From assembly GCF_011813015.1 (NCBI RefSeq), contig NZ_QHLQ01000003.1, positions 1-64,000 of the forward strand: 64,000 nt of DNA. The letters are read 5' to 3'. The number at the start of each line of letters is the position of its first letter. Position 1 is the first letter of the stretch. Source of the stretch: Parasedimentitalea denitrificans (GTDB lineage: Bacteria; Pseudomonadota; Alphaproteobacteria; Rhodobacterales; Rhodobacteraceae). A program made the position numbers and the translations under genes. This document shows positions 41,028-49,387 of this stretch, in pieces. The notes beneath the pieces were generated by a model. The model was not told the DNA's origin, ran no database searches, and saw only the letters and a list, made by a program, of their open reading frames with translations.

Positions 41028-42473
41028 TCACTTGCTCAGCTCCACAGCGCGTCGCCCTTCGGTCACCGACAGCGGAAACACCTTGGCGGGGTTCAACAGC
41101 CAATGCGGGTCAAACACATCCTTGACCTTCAACTGCGCTTCCAGATCCTCGGGGGAATATTGATGCAACATCAGATCCCGCTTCTCGACTCCGACACCAT
41201 GCTCACCGGTCAGACAACCGCCAACCTCAACACAAAGCTTCAGGATATCGGCACCCATGTCCTCACACAGCTCCAGATCCCCAGGCTTGTTGGCATCAAA
41301 CAGGATCAGCGGATGCATATTGCCATCCCCGGCATGAAACACATTGGCCACCCCCAGCCCATATTGCTTACTCAATTCACCAATCCGCCGCAGCACATAG
41401 GGCAGCTCGGTCACCGGGATCGTCCCGTCCAAACACATGTAGTCGTTGATTTGCCCCATCGCGCCAAACGCCGATTTGCGGCCCAACCAGATCCGCCCAG
41501 CCTCATCCGCGTCCTGCGCCTCGCGCAGCTCTACCGGATTGTGCGACCGCGCTATTTCGATGATCAGCCCCAACTGATGATCAATCTCTTCAGGGCTGCC
41601 CTCGACCTCAATGATCAACAGCGCTTCGCACATCGGATAGCCCGCCTTGGCAAACGCCTCACAAGCCTCGATACACGGCCGATCCATGAACTCGATCGCC
41701 ACCGGCAAAACCCCAGCTTTGATGATATCACTGACACAGGCCCCGGCCACCTCATTGCTGTCATAGCCAATCAACACCGGCCGCGCGCCCTCGGGCTTGC
41801 GCAAAATTCGCAAAGTCGCTTCGGTCACCACACCCAACTGGCCCTCACTGCCGCAGATCACACCCAACAGATCCAATCCACCGGCATCCAGATGCGCGCC
41901 GCCAATCTCAACCACGGTACCATCCATCATCACCATGGTCACGCCCATCAGGTTGTTGGTGGTCACGCCGTATTTCAAGCAATGTGCCCCGCCTGAATTC
42001 ATCGCGATATTGCCGGCAATCGCACAGGCCAATTGCGACGACGGGTCCGGTGCATAGAAAAAGTCCTCTTCCTCTACCGCGCCCGACACGCTCAGATTAG
42101 TGCGCCCAGTCTGCACCCGGATCACCCGGTTGTCATAATCCGCCTCCAGCACTTCGTTCATCCGGGCCACCCCCAAGATCACGCAGTCGGCAGTGGGCAG
42201 CGCTCCACCCGCTAGCGATGTCCCCGCCCCACGTGGCACCACTGGCACACCCATCTGGTGACAAATCCGCAAAACGTCCGAGACTTCCTGCGTGCTACGC
42301 GGCAACACCGCCAACATCGGCGGACAGCGATAAGCCGTCAGTGCATCACATTCATAGGCCCGCGTCTCGGCCTCGTCCTGTATCAACGCATCCCCCGGCA
42401 AGACTGCCGCCAGTTTAGCAACCAACTCGGCTTTGCGCGCTAGAATCACAGCACTGGGGGATGGCATATCCAT
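41028..42473 (-). CDS. glcD: glycolate oxidase subunit GlcD
   Basis: A 481-aa FAD-linked oxidase, the catalytic subunit. The PCMH flavin domain is typical (VPVVPRGAGTSLAGGALPT, DPSSQLACAIAGNIAMNSGGAHCLKYG, GSEGQLGVVTEATLRIL) and the C-terminal substrate domain ends HAGDGNMHPLILFD...CVEVGGCLTGEHGVGVEKRDLM, the GlcD/D-lactate dehydrogenase signature. GGAGAG precedes the ATG at 42473. It is the first gene of the operon and a perfect TTGGTAA palindrome lies just upstream. D-lactate is a possible alternative substrate for such enzymes, but glcE and glcF make glycolate the best call. Confidence 0.94.
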   Translation of the reverse strand: MDMPSPSAVILARKAELVAKLAAVLPGDALIQDEAETRAYECDALTAYRCPPMLAVLPRSTQEVSDVLRICHQMGVPVVPRGAGTSLAGGALPTADCVILGVARMNEVLEADYDNRVIRVQTGRTNLSVSGAVEEEDFFYAPDPSSQLACAIAGNIAMNSGGAHCLKYGVTTNNLMGVTMVMMDGTVVEIGGAHLDAGGLDLLGVICGSEGQLGVVTEATLRILRKPEGARPVLIGYDSNEVAGACVSDIIKAGVLPVAIEFMDRPCIEACEAFAKAGYPMCEALLIIEVEGSPEEIDHQLGLIIEIARSHNPVELREAQDADEAGRIWLGRKSAFGAMGQINDYMCLDGTIPVTELPYVLRRIGELSKQYGLGVANVFHAGDGNMHPLILFDANKPGDLELCEDMGADILKLCVEVGGCLTGEHGVGVEKRDLMLHQYSPEDLEAQLKVKDVFDPHWLLNPAKVFPLSVTEGRRAVELSK

Positions 42474-42486
42474 GTCGGCTCTCCTT

Positions 42487-42507
42487 TTGGTAAATTAATA
42501 TTACCAA
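42487..42507. promoter_or_regulatory. candidate operator of the glc operon
   Basis: Perfect inverted repeat TTGGTAA-N7-TTACCAA, 21 bp, starting 14 bp upstream of glcD. Half sites TTGGT/ACCAA are typical for GntR regulators of the FadR/GlcC/LldR branch. No such regulator gene lies in the window. The site also faces the divergent DUF599 gene. Confidence 0.6.
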
Positions 42508-42553
42508 TTTATACCCTCTGGCAAGAACCATATTGTCGCGTTAGGCTGACCTC

Positions 42554-43264
42554 ATGACATGGACAGACCGCCTTAATCTCTTTTCCTCCTTTGATTTAGT
42601 AGCTTTAGCCATTCTGATCGGAGGCTGGTTTTGGATTGGCTGGCGCATCGAGAGCCCCGCGCCTACGCGCCCTTCGGTCTCAGTCCTGATGGAGGACTTC
42701 CGCCGCGGTTGGATGCATCAGATGGTATCCCGTGATCCACGGGTCTTTGATGCCCAACTGATCGGCAGTCTGCGCCAAGGCGCCACCTTCTTCGCCTCGG
42801 CTGCGATGATCGCCATTGGTGGCGGCCTCGCTCTGATCGGCAACACCGAACAGCTCGAAGGCGTTGTTAGCGATCTCACGCTCGGTCAGGCACCGGCCTT
42901 TGTCTGGGAGATCAAACTGCTTCTGGTGCTGATGTTTCTTGCCAATGCCTTTCTGAAATACGTCTGGGCCCATCGGCTGTTTGGTTATTGTTCGGTCCTG
43001 ATGGCCGCAGTTCCAAACAAACCGGACGGCGACCAAGCCTACCCGCGCGCAGCGCAAGCGGCAGAGATCTGCATCAATGCCGCCCGCAGCTTCAATCGCG
43101 GCATGCGCTCCACCTATTTTGCACTAGCCGCCGTCGCCTGGCTGGCCGGCGCCTTCGCCCTGATCGGCGCAATTCTGGTCACTCTGGCCATGCTCTATCG
43201 CCGAGAGTTCGTGTCACAGTCACGCGAAACCCTGCTGCGTATCCCGCCAGACACAACAACGTGA
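42554..43264 (+). CDS. DUF599 family membrane protein
   Basis: A 236-aa inner-membrane protein with about four helices (16-30, 75-96, 115-136, 187-212) and the DUF599 hallmarks RRGWMHQMVSRDPRVFDAQLIGSLRQGATFFAS and KYVWAHRLFGYCSVLMAAVP. Function is unknown in all members I recall. It is divergent from glcD across 80 bp and followed after 35 bp by a small exported protein gene, so the two may form a unit. Confidence 0.85.
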   Translation: MTWTDRLNLFSSFDLVALAILIGGWFWIGWRIESPAPTRPSVSVLMEDFRRGWMHQMVSRDPRVFDAQLIGSLRQGATFFASAAMIAIGGGLALIGNTEQLEGVVSDLTLGQAPAFVWEIKLLLVLMFLANAFLKYVWAHRLFGYCSVLMAAVPNKPDGDQAYPRAAQAAEICINAARSFNRGMRSTYFALAAVAWLAGAFALIGAILVTLAMLYRREFVSQSRETLLRIPPDTTT

Positions 43265-43299
43265 ATCCTCTCTTCTCTCTACCCCGCTAGAGTGCGGAC

Positions 43300-43653
43300 A
43301 TGCAACATTTCATTGCCCTCATTCTCGCCACCGCTGCGTTGCCTGCCTTTGCCGACGATCCCACTGTTGAGAACGTAAGCGCACAACACTCTGGCAGCGG
43401 CTGGCAATTCCACGTCACGATTTCGCATCCCGACACAGGCTGGGATCACTATGCCGATGGCTGGCGCGTGCTGGATATGAATGAAACTGAGCTGGGCCTG
43501 CGGGTCCTCGCCCACCCTCATGAACAGGAACAACCCTTTACTCGTTCGCTGGGTCGCGTCCAGATTCCTAAGGGAACTCGGCAAGTCCAAATCCAAGCCC
43601 GCTGCCTAACCGACGGCTGGGCCACAAAAACATATCTGGTCCGCCTACCGTAA
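43300..43653 (+). CDS. small exported protein of unknown function
   Basis: A 117-aa protein with a signal peptide (MQHFIALILATAALPAFA) and a mature all-beta region containing GWQFHVTISHPDTGWDHYADGWRVLD and GLRVLAHPHEQEQPFTRSL. I know similar conserved roseobacter proteins by these segments but not a function. One cysteine (ARCLTDGW) is left in the mature part. It lies 35 bp after the DUF599 gene and converges with rlmH. Confidence 0.68.
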   Translation: MQHFIALILATAALPAFADDPTVENVSAQHSGSGWQFHVTISHPDTGWDHYADGWRVLDMNETELGLRVLAHPHEQEQPFTRSLGRVQIPKGTRQVQIQARCLTDGWATKTYLVRLP

Positions 43654-43696
43654 CACGCCCGTACTTCTTTTTGCTAAAAATACTCGCGCCGCAGGC

Positions 43697-43714
43697 ACGC
43701 GCCATAAGGCGCGT
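43697..43714. terminator. hairpin between convergent genes before rlmH
   Basis: Perfect 7-bp stem ACGCGCC-ATAA-GGCGCGT in the 71-bp convergent gap; on the minus strand a T-rich run follows about 20 nt later. Confidence 0.5.
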
Positions 43715-43724
43715 CCAAAGCCCC

Positions 43725-44195
43725 TCAGACCCGATGATACGGGCTACCACCCAATATGGTCGCCGCGCGATAGACCTGCTCGGCCAGCATCACCCGCACC
43801 AACATGTGTGGCCAGACCATCTTGCCAAAGGATATCGAAAAATCGGCTTCAGCCCGTAGGCTGGGGTCAATTCCATCGGCCCCACCGATGATCAGCGCCA
43901 AGTCCTGACGCCCCGTATCGCGCCAGCCAGCCATCTTTTGCGCGAAATCAGGCGAGGACAGCACCTTGCCGCGCTCATCCAGTGTGCAGATCACCGCGCC
44001 TTTGGGCAGCGCCTTGCGCAGCAATGCAGCCTCGGCTGCCATACCGGCGTTTTTCTTATCCTCGACCTCGACCACCCGCGCAGGCCCAAGCCCCAGGGCA
44101 CGGCCACTGCGGTCAAACCGGGTCAGATAGTCATCGATCAGAGTTTTTTCAGGGCCAGCCCGCAGGCGGCCAACAACACAGAGATGTACACGCAT
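43725..44195 (-). CDS. rlmH: 23S rRNA pseudouridine(1915) methyltransferase RlmH
   Basis: A 156-aa SPOUT methyltransferase that puts a methyl group on N3 of pseudouridine 1915 of 23S rRNA using SAM. The trefoil-knot motifs are clear: ICTLDERGKVLSSPDFA, ALIIGGADGIDPSL, ADFSISFGKMVWPHMLVRVMLAEQVYRAATILGGSPYHR. The HMLVRVMLAEQ(V/I)YRA and PYHR ends are diagnostic. It follows rsfS after 57 bp, the conserved rsfS-rlmH order. Confidence 0.95.
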   Translation of the reverse strand: MRVHLCVVGRLRAGPEKTLIDDYLTRFDRSGRALGLGPARVVEVEDKKNAGMAAEAALLRKALPKGAVICTLDERGKVLSSPDFAQKMAGWRDTGRQDLALIIGGADGIDPSLRAEADFSISFGKMVWPHMLVRVMLAEQVYRAATILGGSPYHRV

Positions 44196-44252
44196 GGTGA
44201 CCTACCTCAGCAGCAGCCCGCGCGAATGCACGGGCCGATCCCCTTGTTAGGC

Positions 44253-44672
44253 TTAAACGGCGCTATCGCCGCCCAGCCACATTTTTTCGATCTGGTAGAA
44301 CTCGCGCACTTCGGGGCGGAAGACATGGACGATGACATCGCCGGTATCAACCAAAACCCAATCGCCAGTATCACGGCCTTCGGTCTTGCAGGTAAATCCA
44401 TACTCTTGCTTGATCCGCTCAGTCAGCTTTACCGCCAGCGCGGAAACCTGGCGGGTCGACCGGCCGGTGGCAACGACCATGTGGTCGCCGATAGCCGTTT
44501 TACCGCGCAGATCAATCTGCACCACATCTTCGGCTTTGTCTTCGTCAAGCGAGGACAGGATAAAGGCCAGCAGTTCATCGCTGGAAGGTCGAGGTTGAGC
44601 CGCCGTCACGGCTGCCCCACGGTCAGCGGCATCAGTCGCTTCAGATTCAGGTGACAGGACTCTGTCCTCCAT
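44253..44672 (-). CDS. rsfS: ribosomal silencing factor RsfS
   Basis: A 139-aa protein. The C-terminal about 105 residues are the RsfS (Iojap) fold: LDEDKAEDVVQIDLRGKTAIGDHMVVATGRSTRQVSALAVKL, then EGRDTGDWVLVDTGDVIVHVFRPEVREFYQIEKMW. It binds uL14 and blocks subunit joining when nutrients run low. The N-terminal about 30 residues are a poorly conserved, acidic extension, and the ribosome site before the ATG is weak, so an internal start cannot be excluded, though no good one is seen. Confidence 0.93.
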   Translation of the reverse strand: MEDRVLSPESEATDAADRGAAVTAAQPRPSSDELLAFILSSLDEDKAEDVVQIDLRGKTAIGDHMVVATGRSTRQVSALAVKLTERIKQEYGFTCKTEGRDTGDWVLVDTGDVIVHVFRPEVREFYQIEKMWLGGDSAV

Positions 44673-45086
44673 TTTGGGCGCCGTCCGTCCCCCGGCGCTG
44701 GGGATAGGACAAAAATAGCAAGCCTCAGACCTGCTTTCAACGCGGCCGATAAGATTTGAGGCGAATCAAGGCGCCTCTGTGCCCGATCTGCACGGCAGAG
44801 TGAAGAGGGTAGCAGCCATGCACATAAGGAAATCGCGCAATGTTCGCTATGTTTACCGCACTTGGGCCTGTCTTTACCCCAGTTGGGCCCGTCGAACCCT
44901 TGATTGCCTAGGCCACCGCCTGTATCTGACAGCCATGATACCCGTATTGGCGCAAAAAATCGAACTGCAAGATCGCACCCGACTGCGCGAGCGATTCTTT
45001 GGTGCTGCCCGCTCGGTTTTGGCTCGGCTATAACGCCTTCCCGCCCCTCAGCCAGCTTATTGAAATACACAACGGGAGAGGACCCC
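44673..45086. other. rsfS-leuC intergenic region
   Basis: About 410 bp hold the divergent promoters of rsfS and leuC. Only one small frame with a ribosome site is seen (44840-44911, listed separately). A longer frame runs into leuC from 44904 without a start signal and is rejected. No typical leucine-rich attenuator with terminator pair is visible. Confidence 0.4.
44840..44911 (+). CDS. possible 23-aa leader peptide upstream of leuC
   Basis: ATG preceded by AAGGA at 10-base spacing opens a 23-codon frame, [23 protein letters not shown], ending TAG. It contains only two Leu codons, so classic leucine attenuation is not supported. A leader function is suggested only by its place 175 bp before leuC. 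It may be chance. Confidence 0.25.
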   Translation: MFAMFTALGPVFTPVGPVEPLIA

Positions 45087-46490
45087 ATGTCCCCCAAAAC
45101 GCTCTATGACAAAATCTGGGATGCGCATGTTGCGCATGAAGCCGAAGACGGCACCAGCCTGCTGTATATCGACCGCCACCTGGTTCACGAAGTAACCAGC
45201 GCCCAGGCATTCGAAGGCCTGCGCATGGCCGGCCGCAAAGTTCGCGCGCCAGAAAAGACCATTGCTGTGCCAGATCACAACGTCCCGACTACGCCAGACC
45301 GCGTTGACGGCATCAAGAACGAAGAAGGCCGCATTCAGGTTGCCGCTCTGGATACCAATGCCAAGGAATTTGGCATTCATTATTACCCAATGAACGACAT
45401 CCGTCAGGGCATCGTGCACATCGTTGGCCCCGAGCAGGGCTGGACCCTGCCCGGCATGACCGTGGTCTGCGGCGACAGCCACACCGCGACTCACGGTGCG
45501 TTTGGCGCGCTGGCACACGGCATCGGCACCTCCGAGGTTGAGCACGTTCTGGCCACCCAGACACTGATCCAGCAGAAGTCCAAGAACATGAAGGTCGAAA
45601 TCACCGGCAAGCTGAAGCCCGGTGTGACCGCCAAAGACATCACTCTGGCTGTCATCGGCGAAACCGGCACTGCTGGCGGCACCGGCTATGTCATCGAATA
45701 TTGCGGCGAAGCGATCCGTGATCTGTCGATGGAAGGTCGTATGACCGTCTGCAACATGGCCATCGAAGGCGGCGCCCGCGCTGGCCTGATCGCGCCAGAC
45801 GAAACCACCTTTGAATATGTCAAAGGCCGCCCCCACGCCCCTAAAGGCGCCCAGTGGGAAGCTGCGATGGACTGGTGGAAAACACTCTACACCGACGAAG
45901 GTGCCGAGTTTGATCTGGTTGTCACCCTGAAAGGTGAAGACATCCAGCCGGTTGTCACCTGGGGCACCTCGCCCGAGGACGTTCTGCCGATCACCGCAAC
46001 TGTTCCGTCGCCCGAAGACTTTACCGGCGGCAAGGTTGATGCGGTCAAACGCGCGCTGGACTACATGGGTCTGACCTCTGGCCAGAAACTGACCGACATC
46101 GAAATCGACACAGTCTTCATCGGCTCCTGCACCAACGGCCGCATCGAAGACCTGCGCGCCGTGGCTGACGTGGTCAAAGGCAAAAAGATCAAAGATGGTA
46201 TGCGCGCCATGATCGTTCCGGGTTCCGGCCTGGTCCGTGCACAGGCCGAAGAAGAAGGTCTGGGCGACATCTTTGTCGAGGCAGGCTTTGAATGGCGTCT
46301 GGCCGGTTGCTCTATGTGTCTGGCAATGAACCCCGACCAGCTGTCCGAGAACGAGCGCTGTGCCTCGACCTCGAACCGTAACTTCGAGGGTCGCCAAGGC
46401 TATAAGGGTCGCACCCATCTGGTGTCCCCTGCCATGGCCGCCGCTGCTGCCCTGACCGGCAAGCTGACCGACGTACGCGAGCTGGTATAA
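45087..46490 (+). CDS. leuC: 3-isopropylmalate dehydratase large subunit
   Basis: A 467-aa aconitase-superfamily enzyme; with LeuD it isomerises 2-isopropylmalate to 3-isopropylmalate in leucine synthesis. The three 4Fe-4S cysteines are in [13 protein letters not shown] and [12 protein letters not shown], with substrate residues in [43 protein letters not shown] ribosome site sets the start at 45087; the frame is open 61 codons further upstream but has no support there. It is followed after 11 nt by leuD. Confidence 0.97.
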   Translation: MSPKTLYDKIWDAHVAHEAEDGTSLLYIDRHLVHEVTSAQAFEGLRMAGRKVRAPEKTIAVPDHNVPTTPDRVDGIKNEEGRIQVAALDTNAKEFGIHYYPMNDIRQGIVHIVGPEQGWTLPGMTVVCGDSHTATHGAFGALAHGIGTSEVEHVLATQTLIQQKSKNMKVEITGKLKPGVTAKDITLAVIGETGTAGGTGYVIEYCGEAIRDLSMEGRMTVCNMAIEGGARAGLIAPDETTFEYVKGRPHAPKGAQWEAAMDWWKTLYTDEGAEFDLVVTLKGEDIQPVVTWGTSPEDVLPITATVPSPEDFTGGKVDAVKRALDYMGLTSGQKLTDIEIDTVFIGSCTNGRIEDLRAVADVVKGKKIKDGMRAMIVPGSGLVRAQAEEEGLGDIFVEAGFEWRLAGCSMCLAMNPDQLSENERCASTSNRNFEGRQGYKGRTHLVSPAMAAAAALTGKLTDVRELV

Positions 46491-46501
46491 GGAATACGTA
46501 C

Positions 46502-47107
46502 ATGGAAAAGTTTGAAAAACTTCAGGGCATCGCTGCCCCTATGCCGCTGGTCAATATCGACACCGATATGATCATCCCTAAGGTCCACTTGAAATCAATC
46601 AAGCGGACCGGTTTTGGCAAGAACCTGTTCGACGAAATGCGGTTCAACCGTGACGGCACCGAGATCGCTGATTTCGTGCTGAACAAGCCGCAGTACCGGG
46701 ATGCTGACATTCTGGTGGCCGGTGATAACTTTGGCTGCGGCTCGTCGCGCGAACACGCACCTTGGGCGATTGCTGATTTTGGCATCAAATGTGTGGTTTC
46801 GACCTCGTTTGCTGACATCTTCTTCAACAACTGCTTCAAGAACGGCATCCTGCCAATCGTTCTGCCGCAAGAGCAGGTCGACATTCTGATGGCTGACGCT
46901 GAAAAAGGCGCCAACGCGCGGATGACTGTGGATCTGGAAGCCCAGGAAATCACCACATCCGATGGTGACGTGATCAAGTTCGACGTCGACGCCTTCAAAA
47001 AGCACTGCCTGCTGGAAGGTCTGGATGACATCGGTCTGACCATGGAAAAAGCTGCGTCAATCGACACATTCGAAGAAAAGGCCGCTCAGTCACGCCCTTG
47101 GGTCTGA
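46502..47107 (+). CDS. leuD: 3-isopropylmalate dehydratase small subunit
   Basis: A 201-aa swivel-domain partner of LeuC. Typical segments are [81 protein letters not shown], the latter with the substrate-specifying loop. TAAGGA precedes the start and overlaps the end of leuC. A strong terminator lies 25 bp after its stop, so leuCD end as one transcript and leuB, 5.4 kb away, is made separately. Confidence 0.97.
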   Translation: MEKFEKLQGIAAPMPLVNIDTDMIIPKVHLKSIKRTGFGKNLFDEMRFNRDGTEIADFVLNKPQYRDADILVAGDNFGCGSSREHAPWAIADFGIKCVVSTSFADIFFNNCFKNGILPIVLPQEQVDILMADAEKGANARMTVDLEAQEITTSDGDVIKFDVDAFKKHCLLEGLDDIGLTMEKAASIDTFEEKAAQSRPWV

Positions 47108-47132
47108 ACTGGCGATACGCCTAAGACAAACA

Positions 47133-47163
47133 AAAGGCCGCTCAGAAATGGGCGGCCTTTTTT
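47133..47163 (+). terminator. rho-independent terminator after leuD
   Basis: Stem AAAGGCCGC/GCGGCCTTT with a 10-base loop, followed by six T residues; the A-rich 5' side makes it usable for the opposing gene as well. Confidence 0.9.
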
Positions 47164-47181
47164 AGTACCGTCTCTGACAGA

Positions 47182-47466
47182 TCAGTTGCTGGCGAACACT
47201 TCCCCCGCGTGAACACCTTCCATGGTCATGGTAAATTCACCTGCCGCCTGTTTTCGAACCTCAGCAATTTTCTCCTGAGCCGCTGCGGCGGTTTCAGCAT
47301 CTGAATACTGGGTAATCACACACATCGTTAAATCGCCAGTGCGCACCATTTGCACACCAGTTGCCCCAACTGACATAACCAGCGGAACGTATTTCTCATT
47401 GGCAGTAGCGATCATTTCGTCTGACATTTCACTGGCAGACCAAAGGGTCAAAGTAACATAGGCCAA
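47182..47466 (-). CDS. small conserved protein, possibly dimeric alpha/beta-barrel
   Basis: A 94-aa soluble protein (MAYVTLTLWSASEMSDEMIATANEKYVPLVM...). The alternating strand-helix layout and length resemble dimeric alpha/beta-barrel (ABM/EthD-like) proteins, but no known motif allows a function. The start is a TTG at 47466 with GAGGAG nine bases before it; no ATG is available near the beginning. Single gene, convergent with leuD. Confidence 0.6.
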   Translation of the reverse strand: MAYVTLTLWSASEMSDEMIATANEKYVPLVMSVGATGVQMVRTGDLTMCVITQYSDAETAAAAQEKIAEVRKQAAGEFTMTMEGVHAGEVFASN

Positions 47467-47699
47467 AACTTATTACTCCTCTCAACAAATCGACGAATCA
47501 ATACGCCGAATGGCTGATCGTAGCATGAGCGCCGCAACACCTGCTGGCAGTGCGCAGCATTCAGCCGAGTCAGTAGTATACTGTCCTGGCAAACATTCCC
47601 CCTGCACGTGGCTAACAAATTAGGCCATAGTACACCCACATTGACCTCAATCACTTTGGATTGGCAGGTTTAGTAGAATGAATTTTTAGGAGAGATAAT

Positions 47700-48221
47700 A
47701 TGTCAGACTCAGCGAAATGGATGCTGCTTGGCGCTCTGTCACTGGTTTTCAGTATTCTGGTGCTAGGCAATACCGTCATCGCGACCATGGCAGTCACCAC
47801 CCTAACCGGCGCAATGCTGATGGTGTCCGGCGTGTTTCAAGTCGTCGGCGGCGTTACCAGTGACGAATCGATGGGCAGCAAATTATTCGGGATACTGATG
47901 GGTCTTTTGATGGGGGTTCTTGGCACCAACTTTCTATTCAACCCACTGGAAGGGGCTATATCGCTGACCATGCTAATTCTCATCCTGCTTGCCGCTAGCG
48001 GTATTGTGCGGTTGGTCTTTGCGTGGAAGCTGCGCAGCACTGGATACTTTTGGCCAATGATCCTGTCTGGCGCCATCTCTGTACTGCTGGCAGGATATAT
48101 CTGGACCAACTTCGCAGCCGCATCTTTGACTTTCCTAGGCATAATGCTGGGCATCGAATTGATGATGAACGGGTTCGGTTTGATTGTAATCGGGCTTTCA
48201 AGCCGCAGCCAAAACAACTGA
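47700..48221 (+). CDS. HdeD family (DUF308) membrane protein
   Basis: A 173-aa protein with six hydrophobic segments in paired DUF308 repeats (LLGALSLVFSILVLGNTVIATMAVTTLTGAML, LFNPLEGAISLTMLI, ISVLLAGYIWTNFAAASLTFLGIMLGIELMMNGFGLIVI). HdeD proteins are linked with acid resistance in enterics; role here is unknown. TAGGAGAG precedes the ATG. It stands alone, with over 200 bp of non-coding DNA on each side. Confidence 0.83.
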   Translation: MSDSAKWMLLGALSLVFSILVLGNTVIATMAVTTLTGAMLMVSGVFQVVGGVTSDESMGSKLFGILMGLLMGVLGTNFLFNPLEGAISLTMLILILLAASGIVRLVFAWKLRSTGYFWPMILSGAISVLLAGYIWTNFAAASLTFLGIMLGIELMMNGFGLIVIGLSSRSQNN

Positions 48222-48553
48222 GCCGGTCAATTATGACCATACATCCAGTCAGGCGGCCACTGTCATAGGTTGCCTGACCCTCCCTATGGAGAACAGGGTC
48301 AGTACCACCAGATGTAGTAGTGAAAACGAAATACCTCTAGATGCAGGGCGCTCATGATGCATTCCCGCACCACTTCCCTAACCATAACCCCGACCCAAAG
48401 CGATATTTTCCGCCCAGATCTTGAGAGGAATCGCGAAACAAGGCACAAATAAGGCGCAAATGAGGCATGGCAATCTTAATTCATCAGGGTTGCGTCAAGT
48501 TGGAACAAAGGTTCGGCAACGTATCGACCTGTCCAGTTTGAAGGGAACGAACA
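48222..48553. other. intergenic region after the HdeD gene
   Basis: No gene is supported in these 330 bp. A perfect inverted repeat CTGACCCT-N13-AGGGTCAG (48274-48302) may end the hdeD-like transcript. Further right, three near-copies of an 11-base unit (AGGCRCAAATR) run from about 48439 to 48467. The open frame from 48421 is a shadow of the following gene. Confidence 0.4.
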
Positions 48554-49387
48554 GTGATAACACGGATAACTGGCGCAGCAATGCGCGGCATACTTGTGGC
48601 GTTTCTGATCGCCATGCCGTCTTTGCTATTACCCAACTCGGCAACAGGTACGACCGAAATTGTAGCACTGATGGCCCTATTGGGCGGCATGCTGACATTT
48701 GCCGAATACTACTCCAGCTTCCCCAGTTTCATCGAATTCCGCGAGGCACCGCCGCTGAACCGCATGCGGTTCCTGTCGATGCTGCTGACGCTCGGCGCTC
48801 TTTGCCTGATGGCACGACACTCGTTTGACCCAACCGGCCTAACATCACTGGTGCATGGTCTGGGACTCATGCTTGGAAATGCGTTGGATTTCTCATACTC
48901 GCCAGTGCACCTGATCACCCTGATGCTGCCCGCACATACCCAGCCGGAAACCGTGAACATGGTCCGCTCGGCTGCTGGGCTGTCTTATGTAATCGGCCTA
49001 ATCAGCATTGCCTGCTTCTTCTTTGCCATCCACGTCCGCAACTGGCCAGTCGCCAACGGCGCATTCAATGTCTGGGTCAACCTACCATTGTTCGACCCCA
49101 CCACTGGCGGCGATGTCGTTCAACGGCTTCAGCGCGACGGTCGCGTCAACATGGTGATTGGCGTCCTTTTGCCCTTTGCCATTCCAGCCATAGTTAGCCT
49201 GCTGTCAGCAGTGCTGAACCCAGCAATATTGAACAACCCGCAAACTCTGGTCTGGATGATCGGAGCCTGGGGCTTTCTACCCGCCTCGATGCTAATGCGC
49301 GGTATGGCAATGCTGCGTGTGGCAGACCTGATCGAACAGAAACGCCGCCGCGCCTATGCCAATGCACAGGCACTGCAAGCCGCATGA
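48554..49387 (+). CDS. multi-pass membrane protein of unknown function
   Basis: A 277-aa protein with about six hydrophobic segments (10-30, 36-52, 75-90, 130-155, 200-222, 230-252) and a basic C-terminus (LIEQKRRRAYANAQALQAA). Not recognised, though I recall similar proteins beside exported EEP-family proteins in roseobacters. GTG start at 48554 with AAGGGAA seven bases upstream. Its stop overlaps the start of the next gene (ATGA), so the pair is translated together. Confidence 0.7.
   Translation: MITRITGAAMRGILVAFLIAMPSLLLPNSATGTTEIVALMALLGGMLTFAEYYSSFPSFIEFREAPPLNRMRFLSMLLTLGALCLMARHSFDPTGLTSLVHGLGLMLGNALDFSYSPVHLITLMLPAHTQPETVNMVRSAAGLSYVIGLISIACFFFAIHVRNWPVANGAFNVWVNLPLFDPTTGGDVVQRLQRDGRVNMVIGVLLPFAIPAIVSLLSAVLNPAILNNPQTLVWMIGAWGFLPASMLMRGMAMLRVADLIEQKRRRAYANAQALQAA

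Noticed and set aside
40686..41996. 436-codon plus-strand frame across glcE and glcD
   Set aside because: Runs antisense to two clear genes and reads as low-complexity Pro/His/Gln sequence.
44904..45086. N-terminal extension of leuC by 61 codons
   Set aside because: No ribosome site; the ATG at 45087 has one and gives the conserved LeuC start.
45057..46418. Very long minus-strand frame (453 codons) opposite leuC
   Set aside because: Shadow frame caused by codon bias of leuC; the product has no recognisable motif.
48421..48828. 135-codon plus-strand frame before and across the membrane protein gene
   Set aside because: Different frame from the coupled membrane protein, no ribosome site, unlikely composition.
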